Positions 44,567 to 53,736 of a stretch of 64,000 nucleotides of DNA are shown here, in pieces; position 1 is the first letter of the stretch; every line of letters begins with the position of its first letter. Origin of the DNA: Ekhidna lutea (GTDB lineage Bacteria > Bacteroidota > Bacteroidia > Cytophagales > Cyclobacteriaceae); the NCBI RefSeq assembly GCF_900188325.1, contig NZ_FZPD01000004.1, positions 378,501 through 442,500 on the forward strand. The letters are read 5' to 3'. A program made the position numbers and the translations under genes. The notes beneath the pieces were generated by a model. It had not been told where the DNA came from, did no database searches, and saw only the letters and a program-made list of their open reading frames with translations.

Positions 44567-45325
44567 ATGAAAAGGTTAGATAATAAAGTAGCCATTATTA
44601 CCGGTGCAGCCGGTGGAATGGGTGAAGCTGAGGCAAGGCTTTTTGCAAAAGAGGGGGCTAAGATCCTTATTACTGACGTTCAGGAAGACAAAATCAGCAA
44701 AGTAGCTGCTGACATTGAACGTGAAGGAGGTATTGTGAAATACATAGTACATGACGTCTCCTCTGAGGAAGGGTGGAAACATATAGCGAAAAGAGCAATC
44801 GAAGAGTTCGGTAAAATTGACATTTTGGTCAACAATGCAGGAATTCTCGGTAATGTTATGGTTCCTTTGGAAGAAAGGACAAGTGAGGAATTCAAGAAAG
44901 TTCTCGATGTGAATCTTCTTGGTCAGTTTTTAGGTGTCAAAACAGTAGTACCATGGATGAGAAAAATTGGTGGTGGATCAATCATTAATATTTCATCGGT
45001 CGGTGGCATTACCGGATCTTCAAATGGTACAGCATATACTGCATCTAAAGGCGGATCCAGAATCTACACCAAGGGTGCGGCCGTAGAGCTTGCTAAAGAC
45101 AACATACGAGTCAACTCTGTACACCCTGGATATGTAGCTACTCCTATGACTAAGAATATGGAGGGCGCTGATGATTTTGAGAAAGGCGCACTGAGCATTA
45201 CTCCAATGGGGAGAGGTGCAGAATACAATGAAATAGCCTACGGTGTGCTATATCTGGCATCTGATGAATCTTCATTTATGACAGGTTCAGAGCTAGTGAT
45301 AGATGGCGGTCTTACCGCACTCTGA
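44567..45325 (+). CDS. Short-chain dehydrogenase/reductase
   Basis: 252 residues, classical SDR: cofactor motif TGAAGGMGEAEARLF, NNAG (about 89-92), catalytic Ser in INISSVGG and YTASKGG (YxxxK). Asp after beta-2 (ITDVQEDK) suggests NAD(H) preference. The family includes glucose 1-dehydrogenase and hydroxysteroid dehydrogenases; the substrate is unknown. Driven by copy 2 of the repeated module. Confidence 0.93.
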   Translation: MKRLDNKVAIITGAAGGMGEAEARLFAKEGAKILITDVQEDKISKVAADIEREGGIVKYIVHDVSSEEGWKHIAKRAIEEFGKIDILVNNAGILGNVMVPLEERTSEEFKKVLDVNLLGQFLGVKTVVPWMRKIGGGSIINISSVGGITGSSNGTAYTASKGGSRIYTKGAAVELAKDNIRVNSVHPGYVATPMTKNMEGADDFEKGALSITPMGRGAEYNEIAYGVLYLASDESSFMTGSELVIDGGLTAL

Positions 45326-45344
45326 TTACTCTCTAAAATTGGTT

Positions 45345-45380
45345 AATAAACCTTGTGGAATCTTTCCTACAGGGTTTATT
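45345..45380 (+). terminator. Long imperfect stem-loop after SDR gene
   Basis: AATAAACC pairs with GGTTTATT, with an inner TTGTGGAA/TTCCTACA stem; no clear T tract, so termination is uncertain. Confidence 0.4.
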
Positions 45381-45405
45381 GATCAATAAAATCCTTCCAT
45401 AATAT

Positions 45406-45471
45406 TTTCGTATCTTACTACTACACTTGTGATAAATATCACCTCTGGGATTACGAAACACATGCCCATTG
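45406..45471 (+). promoter_or_regulatory. Repeated 66-bp promoter module, copy 4 (most diverged)
   Basis: TTTCGTATCTTACTACTACA, then TGATAAATATCACC (45430-45443), a perfect GTGAT-N4-ATCAC dyad, 20 bp and GCCCATTG (45464-45471). The spacing equals that of the other copies; the -7 box matches at only five of eight positions. The DUF308 ATG is 79 bp on. Confidence 0.6.
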
Positions 45472-45550
45472 TACATAGAGTTCACGAAGGGTATGGCAGA
45501 CGAATGAAGTTTTTTTAAAAAAAAAGATTAGAAAATAAAAAATTATTGCC

Positions 45551-46072
45551 ATGACAATCAATCAAACTTCATCGATCAATGGCTTTTTTGCTATACTATC
45601 AGGATTATTTATTGTAGTGTTTTCAATGGATCCGATTCCAGCTATTAAATATGTGCTTATAATATCCCTTTTTGGATCTTGCATTTTTTCACTGCTTACT
45701 ACCTATAAGGTCCAAGGGAATAGAATTGGATTTATGGATTATTGGATGACTGCTGCAGTTTCTGTAGTGTACGCATTGGCACTAGTTTTTCATGTAAGAA
45801 GTTTGCAAGAATTTATTACAACATCAGCAGGCTTTATATTCCTATATGGTTTAACTCAAATTATTTTCGCTATTCAGGCATTGAAACTCAAGGAACGAGC
45901 ATACCTCAATATCATGGCCATAAAAGGTATTGGCGGATTATTATGTTTAATTACTTCAGCATTAATTTTCGGTACATCTATTCTGGGTTCCGAATACTCC
46001 CTTTTATTCATTGGTATCCTACAAATTATCATAGGGAATAGCTTTATAGATATATCAAAATATTACGAATAA
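45551..46072 (+). CDS. HdeD/DUF308-like membrane protein
   Basis: 173 residues with six hydrophobic segments in three pairs (SINGFFAILSGLFIVVFSM; ITTSAGFIFLYGLTQIIFA-like; YSLLFIGILQIIIGN), as in the DUF308/HdeD acid-resistance membrane family. The function is unknown here. Membrane stress protein candidate, under copy 4 of the module. Confidence 0.75.
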   Translation: MTINQTSSINGFFAILSGLFIVVFSMDPIPAIKYVLIISLFGSCIFSLLTTYKVQGNRIGFMDYWMTAAVSVVYALALVFHVRSLQEFITTSAGFIFLYGLTQIIFAIQALKLKERAYLNIMAIKGIGGLLCLITSALIFGTSILGSEYSLLFIGILQIIIGNSFIDISKYYE

Positions 46073-46345
46073 ACTTCACAAGGAAGTTCACTCCTCGTAA
46101 AATTGCACTCAGTACTTTCTAATAGAGGTAGGCCTTAGAAGTATAACATCGAAGCTATGCAGAGGGAGCGGCACCAATCACTATAGTTTGTACGACCGGT
46201 ACATAACAAAGGGTGTCAGCCACCTATGTAGCATTCTATCTTTTTTTAATCTCCGTATGTGTGAAGACAGTTCCGCAATAGCTAAAGCCTGATTGGAATC
46301 CTGTTGAATTAGCTGCTAAAGATAGCTGACCAATATCGTCATGCA
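46073..46345. other. Intergenic stretch without recognised genes
   Basis: About 270 bp between the DUF308 gene and the next promoter module. I see no open frame with coding character, no strong hairpin and no RNA gene. It may be a decayed remnant. Confidence 0.5.
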
Positions 46346-46349
46346 AATT

Positions 46350-46415
46350 TTCCGAATCTTACAACACCTCTTCTGAATAGTGTTACCTGTTGAGCTAAAT
46401 AAATTTTGACATTTG
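46350..46415 (+). promoter_or_regulatory. Repeated 66-bp promoter module, copy 3 (second SDR operon)
   Basis: TGAATAGTGTTACC (46374-46387), 20 bp, GACATTTG (46408-46415), preceded by the same TTCCGAATCTTACAACACC as copy 2. The ATG is 17 bp on, giving a very short leader. Confidence 0.78.
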
Positions 46416-46432
46416 TATAAAAAAATGAGATC

Positions 46433-47215
46433 ATGAAAAATAGAACAATTATCATAACAGGAGCCGGAATGGGTCTTGGTTATGCAGCAGCTAAAGAATT
46501 AGCGTCAAAAGGAGCCAATCTGGCATTGGTTGATTACAATGAGGAAAGCCTGAGCAAAGTAAAGGCAGAGCTTAATGAATCTTTCCCGGAAAGTAAGATT
46601 ATCACTGTAGTTGCAGATGTTTCGAACGAAGAGGCAGTTAAGAATTATGTTAATCAAACAGTCAAAGCTTTTGGTAAAATTGACGGCCTTTATAACAATG
46701 CAGGAATTGAAGGAAAACAGGCGAGTATCATAGATTATGATATCAATGTCTTCAAAAAGGTAATAGACATCAATCTAATGGGTGTTTATTATGGATTGCG
46801 CTATGTTATTCCGGTGATGCAAGAGCATGGATTTGGTCGTATTGTAAACGTAGCATCCGTTGGCGGAATTCGCGGTGTACTAAACCAAATGCCATATGTG
46901 GCAAGTAAGCATGCGGTATCTGGCATGACAAAAAATGCCGCCCTCGAATACGGAAAGGATGGAATTCTCACTAATGCAATAGCTCCAGGGGCAATCCTTA
47001 CCCCAATGGTGGCTGAAGCATTCAAGCAGGTTAACCCTGATGACCCTAAGGCCGCTGAAACCGAGTATGCTCAAAGAAATCCAACAAGACGACTAGGACA
47101 GCCGCAAGAAGTAGCCAAGTTGGTTTCATTTCTTTTAAGCGAAGATAACGGATACGTTAGCGGTCAAACCATTGCAATCGATGGGGGTGAATCAAATATT
47201 TACGGAAATTCATAA
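46433..47215 (+). CDS. Short-chain dehydrogenase/reductase (second)
   Basis: 260 residues: TGAGMGLGYAAAKEL, LVDYNEES (Asp favours NAD), NNAGIEG, NVASVGGIRG and YVASKHAVSG (YxxxK). About 30-35% like the SDR at 44.6 kb by eye, so not a recent duplicate. It heads an operon with the dioxygenase-like and TetR genes and is under copy 3 of the repeated module. Confidence 0.92.
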   Translation: MKNRTIIITGAGMGLGYAAAKELASKGANLALVDYNEESLSKVKAELNESFPESKIITVVADVSNEEAVKNYVNQTVKAFGKIDGLYNNAGIEGKQASIIDYDINVFKKVIDINLMGVYYGLRYVIPVMQEHGFGRIVNVASVGGIRGVLNQMPYVASKHAVSGMTKNAALEYGKDGILTNAIAPGAILTPMVAEAFKQVNPDDPKAAETEYAQRNPTRRLGQPQEVAKLVSFLLSEDNGYVSGQTIAIDGGESNIYGNS

Positions 47216-47273
47216 CTAATTTGATGGTTGGTCAATTAAGACATGAATCTATCTACCATTTTAAAAAATTTTA

Positions 47274-48155
47274 ATGGACAGAAGTAAATTTCTTAAGTTA
47301 TTAGCATTAACACCATTAACCGGATTTGCGATGAAGTTGAAAGAATTGGAAAAGATTACAGAATCACTTGCTACAAGTTCAAAGATGCCTGTATTGTTCT
47401 TGGGGCATGGCAGCCCCATGAATGCAATTGAGGAAAATGAGTTTGTACAAGGATTTCGAATGGTCTCCGGAGAAATTGAACCTCCGAAGGCCATTCTGTG
47501 CATTTCAGCACATTGGGAGACGCAAGGGACGATGGTTACTGCCATGGAGCATCCACCGACGATTCATGATTTTGGTGGATTTCCACAAGAACTGTTTGAA
47601 GTTCAATATCCAGCCCCCGGTAGCCCCGAATTGGCAAAGCACACCAAAGATTTGATTACCTCAACTGATGTACAAGAAGATCATAAGTGGGGGCTGGATC
47701 ACGGGGCTTGGTCCGTAATCAAGCATATGTATCCTAAGGCAAATATTCCGATAGTTCAGATGAGTCTGGATTATACGAAAAATGCACAGTACCACTATGA
47801 TCTGGCTAAAGAAATTGGTAAGCTAAGAGAACGAGGCATTCTCATTGTCGGCAGTGGTAACATGGTTCATAACCTCCGTCAAATAGACTGGAGGCGGTTA
47901 AACGAAAAATATGGACATGATTGGGCGATCGAAGCGAATGACAAAATGAAAAAACTCATTTTGGATGGCAATCACAAAGAGCTCATTGACTATGGCAAGC
48001 AGGGTCGGGAGTTTAATCTTTCAATACCTACGCCTGAGCACTATCTTCCTTTATTATATGTGATGGCACTACAGGAAAACAATGAGAATCTCAATATTTT
48101 CAATGATGAATCTGTTGCGGGATCTATTTCCATGACTTCAGTGAAAATCGGTTAA
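47274..48155 (+). CDS. ygiD: 4,5-DOPA dioxygenase-like extradiol dioxygenase (YgiD/LigB family)
   Basis: 293 residues. Metal-binding and catalytic histidines of the LigB fold are visible: VLFLGHGSPMNAI, LCISAHWETQG, WGLDHGAWSV and GSGNMVHNLRQ. Most homologues begin near the SPMNAI motif; here there is an N-terminal extension with a hydrophobic segment (RSKFLKLLALTPLTGFAM) resembling a weak export signal, so it may be periplasmic. It opens catechol-type rings. 58 bp after the SDR gene. Confidence 0.88.
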   Translation: MDRSKFLKLLALTPLTGFAMKLKELEKITESLATSSKMPVLFLGHGSPMNAIEENEFVQGFRMVSGEIEPPKAILCISAHWETQGTMVTAMEHPPTIHDFGGFPQELFEVQYPAPGSPELAKHTKDLITSTDVQEDHKWGLDHGAWSVIKHMYPKANIPIVQMSLDYTKNAQYHYDLAKEIGKLRERGILIVGSGNMVHNLRQIDWRRLNEKYGHDWAIEANDKMKKLILDGNHKELIDYGKQGREFNLSIPTPEHYLPLLYVMALQENNENLNIFNDESVAGSISMTSVKIG

Positions 48156-48164
48156 CAGCATATC

Positions 48165-48788
48165 ATGACAAACCCACCAGATCTATACAATCAAATATTG
48201 AAGAAGTCTTTCGACCTTTTTAAAGTGTATGGCCATAAAAGTGTAAGCATGGATGATGTAGCCAGCACACTACATATTAGCAAAAAAACCCTTTATCAAT
48301 ACTTTCAGAGTAAGGATGAACTATTGGCAGCAGGTGTAATGCAATTGATCAAGACCCTAATGGATGACTTTGATCGTATCATGAATTCTGCCGAAAAGCC
48401 ACTTATAAAACTCTCAAAAATTTATTGGCTTATCCTGGATGAGTTTTATAATATGGAACTGGTGCACATCTACAGCATTAATAAATTCAATTCCAAAGCA
48501 TTAGAGGAAATAGTCACTTTTCGTAACAAGCTTTATTCTCAATTTACTGCTCCCTTATTATCAGAAGCAATGAATCAGGGTGGTCTGAGAAAGGATTTAA
48601 ATATTGCACTGTTTGTCAAGACACGTCTGACTAACATAGATCAACACTACCTGAATCTTGCCGGTCAGTCACCCAATTTAAGTTTCAACGAAATTTTCAA
48701 ACACCTAGTAGTGTATCAGATGTTAGGGGTTATCTCAGAAAAATACAGGAAGGAATACGAGGAAAAGATGGATTCTTGGATAGCTTGA
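48165..48788 (+). CDS. TetR family transcriptional regulator
   Basis: 207 residues. The N-terminal helix-turn-helix is clear: GHKSVSMDDVASTLHISKK, TLYQYFQSKDELLAAGV. The C-terminal ligand domain has a C-terminal TetR-like helical pattern with no known ligand. The ATG is 9 bp after the dioxygenase stop, so it likely regulates its own operon (SDR, dioxygenase). Confidence 0.92.
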   Translation: MTNPPDLYNQILKKSFDLFKVYGHKSVSMDDVASTLHISKKTLYQYFQSKDELLAAGVMQLIKTLMDDFDRIMNSAEKPLIKLSKIYWLILDEFYNMELVHIYSINKFNSKALEEIVTFRNKLYSQFTAPLLSEAMNQGGLRKDLNIALFVKTRLTNIDQHYLNLAGQSPNLSFNEIFKHLVVYQMLGVISEKYRKEYEEKMDSWIA

Positions 48789-48966
48789 AAAGCAATTAGA
48801 TTATCGTTGATTGATAATTTCATATTTCAATACGGCACTTTACATTCCAGTGATAGGCTTTTCAAGAATGAGGCAGGGTTTATTGGAATATCATTCTCGT
48901 TTCTTGGGGTGGACTATTTAGGCTGCTGGATTGGTCACATTTTCTTGATCTTGGATATGATTCCAT

Positions 48967-49593
48967 TTAAAGGAAATACGCACCAAATTCTAATTTCACA
49001 CCTCTCATAATCATTCCAATACCCATGATGGCCAGTATCAATCCCATCATTTTTCCAACAACTGTTATCAGATTATTTCCAATTCTTTTTATAATCAAGT
49101 CACTCAATGAAAAAGCCACAAAATTCATGTAAGCAATCAAAGCGAAAATTAAAATAACAATGGCTATGTGTATATAGTCACTATCTGTAACGAAGTTCAT
49201 CCCTGTAACAATTGTACCCGGTCCTGCGAGTAGTGGAATAGCCAATGGAGTAATAGCGATGCTGGTATCAGGTTCAAGGTCTTTCTGATGTTGAATTGAA
49301 GACTGCTTTGATTGCAGCATTTCAAATCCTACATAAAACAACAGAATCCCGCCTGTAATTTTAAATGCTGGAATTGTCAAGCCGAAAATCTCAAACACAT
49401 ATTTACCCAACAATACAAAAAATACCACAATCAGAAATGCAGCTCGTGTTGCAATTTTGGCTATTTCTTTTTTCTGTTCCTTATTTCTTCCTTTGACCAA
49501 TCCTAAAAATGCAGGTACTCCTGAAATTGGATTCATTACTGCAAAAAACCCTGTAAATACAGAAAGAGAAAATGTCAATAGGTTTCCAGACAT
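48967..49593 (-). CDS. MarC family integral membrane protein
   Basis: 208 residues, six helices; FFAVMNPISGVPAFLGL, GGILLFYVGFEML and ITPLAIPLLAGPGTI are the usual MarC phrases. Once thought to be a drug resistance protein; function unknown. It stands alone and faces the TetR gene. Confidence 0.92.
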   Translation of the reverse strand: MSGNLLTFSLSVFTGFFAVMNPISGVPAFLGLVKGRNKEQKKEIAKIATRAAFLIVVFFVLLGKYVFEIFGLTIPAFKITGGILLFYVGFEMLQSKQSSIQHQKDLEPDTSIAITPLAIPLLAGPGTIVTGMNFVTDSDYIHIAIVILIFALIAYMNFVAFSLSDLIIKRIGNNLITVVGKMMGLILAIMGIGMIMRGVKLEFGAYFL

Positions 49594-49694
49594 AACTACT
49601 TATTTCTTTGTTCATGAGCCTTTATCATATGAATCCTAATTCTGATAAGATTATGCTTTCATTAGCTCGCCGTAACTGCTCACATTCAATTTAT

Positions 49695-51662
49695 TCAGCT
49701 AATCCTGCTTTTAAATTCATTGATAATCCCACCTTTCAAAAGAACGTCTATCTGACGATCACTTAAGGAATGCTTGGTATCGAATGTTAGTTTTTTACCG
49801 GATGCTTTGCTGACATTAACTGATATGGGATTTCCATTTCTAATGTCTTCAATGAGGTTATCAAAACTTACAATATCTCCTTGCTCAATCTCTTTGTAAT
49901 CTTCAAGGTCAATGAACTCAAGGGGTATTATTCCAAAATTCACGAGATTCTGCCAGGCAATCCGGGCGTAAGATCCAGCAATAACTGCAACCTGCCCTAA
50001 GTACTTGGGGGCCAGGGCTGCATGTTCTCGACTTGAACCTTGTGCATAGTTTTGACCTGCTACTACTACATGCCCTCCGTATTTTGATTTAGCCTCCATC
50101 GCCCTGTCATAAAAGCTATCATCGATTACCGTGTATGAGTACTTACTGATTTCTGGTAGATTACTTCTCAACGGCAATACATCTGCCCCAGCTTTCAAAA
50201 TTTCGTCAGTCGATATATTGTCACCCATCTTTAGCAAAACAGGCACCTTGTAGCTGTCAGATAATGGTTCAATGATCGGCAAGGTTTTGATATTAGGTCC
50301 CTTCACTATTTCAATTTTAGACCCGTCTTCAGGGGGTGCTACTAACATGTCTGTATTAATTATCTCCATGTCTGGATTTTCATATTTTGGATAACTCATG
50401 GTGAACAATGATTCTAGATCCCTGGGATCAGTAATTTTTCCAGTCAATGCAGATGCTGCAGCTGTCTCAGGACTACATAAATAAACTTGATCATCTTCCG
50501 TCCCCGATCTACTTGGGAAGTTTCTAGGCATTGTTCTTAAGCTTATGGTGTTCGTAGCTGGAGCTTGTCCCATGCCGATACATCCCATACAGCCGGACTG
50601 GTGAAACCTTCCTCCCGCCTTGATCAAGTCAGCAAAAGCCCGATTATTTATCATATTCTGAATGATTTGTCTAGAGGTAGGGTTGATGTCAAAAGACACA
50701 CCACTATTAATGGATCTACCCCTTACAATGGCGGCTGCAATCCAAAAATCACGCAATCCAGGATTTGCAGATGATCCGATGACAACTTGACCAATAGCCC
50801 TTCCTGCCACCTCTGTGACTGGAACGACATTGCCTGGACTGGTAGGCAAAGCGATAAGAGGTACAAGTTCATCCAAGATAATCTCTTCATGGAAGTCGTA
50901 CTCGCAACCTTCATCCGCCACTAATTCCACCCAGTCTTTCTCACGGTCTTGTGACTTCAGAAAACGTTTGGTTTCATCATCACTTGGGAAAACGGTTGTA
51001 GTCGCACCCAACTCAGCACCCATGTTGGCAATGACGTGTCGATCCATTGCGCTCAAATGCTTTAAGCCATCTCCATAGTATTCAATAATTTTCCCAACGC
51101 CTCCCTTGACATCATGTCTCCTTAACATTTCAAGAATGACATCTTTAGCACTTACCCAGTCAGGTAGCTTTCCAATGAGCTTGACACCCATAACCTTTGG
51201 CATCTTTACAAAATAAGGCTGACCGGCTATGGCAGCAGCTACATCCAAACCTCCTGTTCCAATCGCAAGCATCCCTAAAGAGCCTGCAGCACAAGTATGG
51301 CTATCTGATCCAACCAACGTTTTCCCGGGTTTCCCAAATCGCTCCATGTGAACCGGATGACTGACACCATTCCCAGGTCTGCTATACCACAACCCAAAAC
51401 GCTGAGAAGCAGAAAGTAAGAATGAGTGGTCATCCGCATTTTTGTTGTCTGTCTGTAGCAAATTATGGTCTACATATTGGACAGCAACTTCTGTTTTTGC
51501 TTTTTTCAAACCCATTGCCTCTAATTCGAGCTGGACTAATGTTCCTGTAGCATCTTGTAGCAATGCCTGATCTATTCTAATTCCTATTTCCTTTCCAGGC
51601 ACCATTTCTCCATGAAGAAGGTGTTCCCCGATCAATTTTTGGGTGACATTTAATTTGGACAT
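49695..51662 (-). CDS. Aconitate hydratase (short bacterial/archaeal-type)
   Basis: 655 residues, shorter than the 750-900 residue AcnA/AcnB and mitochondrial types. The three [4Fe-4S] ligands are C124 (SDSHTCAAGS), C358 and C361 (HQSGCMGCIG). The swivel domain is at the end (YAQGSSREHAALAP). It interconverts citrate and isocitrate in the TCA cycle. Located among redox-stress genes; the Fe-S cluster makes it oxidant-sensitive. A second, housekeeping aconitase elsewhere in the genome is possible. The function of the family's 3-isopropylmalate dehydratase relatives cannot be fully excluded. Confidence 0.87.
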   Translation of the reverse strand: MSKLNVTQKLIGEHLLHGEMVPGKEIGIRIDQALLQDATGTLVQLELEAMGLKKAKTEVAVQYVDHNLLQTDNKNADDHSFLLSASQRFGLWYSRPGNGVSHPVHMERFGKPGKTLVGSDSHTCAAGSLGMLAIGTGGLDVAAAIAGQPYFVKMPKVMGVKLIGKLPDWVSAKDVILEMLRRHDVKGGVGKIIEYYGDGLKHLSAMDRHVIANMGAELGATTTVFPSDDETKRFLKSQDREKDWVELVADEGCEYDFHEEIILDELVPLIALPTSPGNVVPVTEVAGRAIGQVVIGSSANPGLRDFWIAAAIVRGRSINSGVSFDINPTSRQIIQNMINNRAFADLIKAGGRFHQSGCMGCIGMGQAPATNTISLRTMPRNFPSRSGTEDDQVYLCSPETAAASALTGKITDPRDLESLFTMSYPKYENPDMEIINTDMLVAPPEDGSKIEIVKGPNIKTLPIIEPLSDSYKVPVLLKMGDNISTDEILKAGADVLPLRSNLPEISKYSYTVIDDSFYDRAMEAKSKYGGHVVVAGQNYAQGSSREHAALAPKYLGQVAVIAGSYARIAWQNLVNFGIIPLEFIDLEDYKEIEQGDIVSFDNLIEDIRNGNPISVNVSKASGKKLTFDTKHSLSDRQIDVLLKGGIINEFKSRIS

Positions 51663-51751
51663 AATGATCTTATTTAAATTCTTTTAATAGTAAGTTAAGT
51701 ATTTGATTTTCAACAAATTTGGTCTGCGTTTTCAATCCTTTTTGAGAAAAA

Positions 51752-52219
51752 TTATCTCAAATAAGAATTGAGCATCCAAAGGGTTTTTTCAGTTTCAGAA
51801 ATGTAGTCACTCATTAAGGCTACTGTTCCTTCGTCGTTTGCATTTGAGGCTATTGTAAGTATTTGGCGCTCTTTGTCAATCAAAGTCCCAAAGTTTCTTA
51901 TGACAATTTCAATACCTTCTTTTCCGTCTACTATGTTTGTTTCTTCTTGAATCTGGGCGTTTTTCAAGTAGTCAGAATAGGCATGAAGTGGCTCACCCTC
52001 AAGTGTCAAAATCCGCTCAGCTATTTCATCAATTTTGATAAAGGCATCTTTGTAAAGCTCTTCGAATTTCTGGTGTAACTCGAAGAACTCTTTACCTACA
52101 ATATTCCAGTGTAGTCCCCTCAAATTCTGATAGAACAATTCATAATCTGCCAACAGAATATTGAGTTCGTTTACCAATTTGTCAGCCTTTACCTTTTCAA
52201 TTCCAATTAAGTTTTTCAT
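51752..52219 (-). CDS. dps: Dps family ferritin-like DNA protection protein
   Basis: 155 residues, four-helix bundle. Ferroxidase-site residues are visible: LRGLHWNIVGKEFFELHQK, FEELYKDAFIKIDEIAERI. It stores iron and protects DNA from Fenton damage in starvation or oxidative stress. Preceded by a sigma-54-like promoter at 52284-52299 and a palindrome at 52371-52386. Confidence 0.94.
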   Translation of the reverse strand: MKNLIGIEKVKADKLVNELNILLADYELFYQNLRGLHWNIVGKEFFELHQKFEELYKDAFIKIDEIAERILTLEGEPLHAYSDYLKNAQIQEETNIVDGKEGIEIVIRNFGTLIDKERQILTIASNANDEGTVALMSDYISETEKTLWMLNSYLR

Positions 52220-52283
52220 ATTTTGGTATTATAATATTGTGTCGAATTTCTTTTGCTAAATCAATTATTAGACTGGGCTCGAT

Positions 52284-52299
52284 ACAATAGGCATGCCAA
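52284..52299 (-). promoter_or_regulatory. Candidate sigma-54 promoter of dps
   Basis: Minus strand TTGGCATGCCTATTGT: GG (52297-96), 10 bp, GT (52285-84). 13 of 16 positions match the gdhA-operon box. Transcription would start about 50 bp before the dps ATG. Confidence 0.62.
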
Positions 52300-52370
52300 C
52301 AAAAAAACACTATCTATGTTGCTTAAATGAGGTTATTGAGGTGAGATGAGATGTTTAGACTGGTACTTAA

Positions 52371-52386
52371 TTACCCGGTTGGGTCA
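52371..52386. promoter_or_regulatory. Palindrome, candidate enhancer site upstream of dps
   Basis: TTACCCGGTTGGGTCA, 13 of 16 like the perfect palindrome before gdhA; the gap to the -24 GG is also 73 bp. It overlaps the stop codon of the sigma-54 activator gene. Confidence 0.62.
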
Positions 52387-53736
52387 TTTTGTATCGTCTT
52401 TTTGGAGTAACTTTTGACGAAGGGTTTTTCGATTGATTCCTAATATTCTGGCTGCTTCCGTTTTATTATTATTAACAAATTCCAGAACTTTTAAAATATG
52501 CTGGTACTCTACTTCCTCTAAAGTTCTAAGTGGGCTTTCTACCTTGGCTTTTCGGGAGGAATTTCGGATGTATTCAGGTAGATGAGATTCTTTAATGATC
52601 GCATCTGATAAGACCAATGCTCGTTGTATAATATTCTCCAATTCCCTAATATTTCCAGGCCAGCTATGATTTTCAAGAAGCACACGGACCTTTTCTCCAA
52701 GAGGCTCATTCGATTTCCCAAATTCATGTGCGTATTTATCTAAAAAGTGGTTAGCTATCAATCCAATATCATCCTTTCTATCACGGAGAGGTGGAACGTT
52801 TATTGAAATTACATTCAACCTATAGTATAGATCTTCCCTGAACGTACCCCCTTGCTGACTCATTTGAAAAAGATCACTATTTGTTGCTGCTATTACCCTT
52901 ACATCAATTTTTTTCGGATTGTTTTCTCCAACCATCAAAACCTCCTTTTCCTGAATAACTCTTAGCAACTTGGTTTGTACAGATGCAGATGCATTTCCTA
53001 TTTCGTCTAAAAAAATAGTACCACCATCTGCTGCTTGAAAAAACCCAGTACGTGTCTCATGAGCACCGGTAAATGCTCCTTTTGTATGGCCGAAGAGTTC
53101 ACTTTCAAGCAAATTTTCAGGGATTGCTCCGCAGTTAACGGCAATAAACGGAGATTTACTGTGACTCCCACTATAGTGAATGGCTCGAGCTACCAACTCT
53201 TTACCTGTGCCACTTTCTCCTGTTATTAGTGTGGTTACCCGGCTATTCTTTACTCTTTCAATGAGGTCTATGAGCTCTTGATATGCTGGAGATTGACCAA
53301 TAATTCCAAAATAGTTTGCCGGCGCTTTGGACTCATCAGTTTTCGAATCTGCTTCCTTTTCACTTCCATATCTGTGCATCAGCACTTTTTCTACTGCTAC
53401 TTTTAGCTCTTTTGAGGTGAAAGGCTTTACCAGGTATTCCAATGCGCCTGATCGCATAGCTTCTACTGCACCATCCACAGATGGAAATCCTGTGATTACA
53501 AGAATGGGTATTGATGGAAATTTTTGTGCGCTATATTTTACCAGTTCCATACCGCCAATACCAGGCATTTGAAGATCGGTGATCAAAAGGTCTACAGCAG
53601 AGCTCTCTAAAATATCAATAGCATCAGGCACTGCTGAAGCTTGAAATGTTGGGTAATTCAAAGAAGATAATTGTCTTTGAAGTACTTCTAGCATATCAAA
53701 AGAATCATCGACTATCAGTATTCTCTTCCTATTCAT
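52384..53736 (-). CDS. Sigma-54-dependent response regulator (AtoC/NtrC family)
   Basis: 450 residues: receiver (D54 in LLITDLQMPG, given D-E-like pocket DDS 10-12), AAA+ domain with GESGTGKE (173-180), GAFTGA (220-225) and IFLDEIGN, and a Fis-type helix-turn-helix (NKTEAARILGINRKTLRQK). It overlaps the kinase gene upstream by 4 bp. Its likely sites are the ACCCGG-CCGGGT palindromes before dps (adjacent) and gdhA. Confidence 0.95.
   Translation of the reverse strand: MNRKRILIVDDSFDMLEVLQRQLSSLNYPTFQASAVPDAIDILESSAVDLLITDLQMPGIGGMELVKYSAQKFPSIPILVITGFPSVDGAVEAMRSGALEYLVKPFTSKELKVAVEKVLMHRYGSEKEADSKTDESKAPANYFGIIGQSPAYQELIDLIERVKNSRVTTLITGESGTGKELVARAIHYSGSHSKSPFIAVNCGAIPENLLESELFGHTKGAFTGAHETRTGFFQAADGGTIFLDEIGNASASVQTKLLRVIQEKEVLMVGENNPKKIDVRVIAATNSDLFQMSQQGGTFREDLYYRLNVISINVPPLRDRKDDIGLIANHFLDKYAHEFGKSNEPLGEKVRVLLENHSWPGNIRELENIIQRALVLSDAIIKESHLPEYIRNSSRKAKVESPLRTLEEVEYQHILKVLEFVNNNKTEAARILGINRKTLRQKLLQKDDTK

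Noticed and set aside
45742-46041. Alternative-frame open reading frame inside the DUF308 gene
   Set aside because: Atypical residue mix and no start context; the overlapping frame has clear membrane helices.
51735-51770. TTGAGA/TCTCAA inverted repeat at the dps stop resembled the TTTCTC/GAGAAA activator site
   Set aside because: Arms are in the opposite order and the spacer differs; no -24/-12 box follows. More likely a weak terminator.
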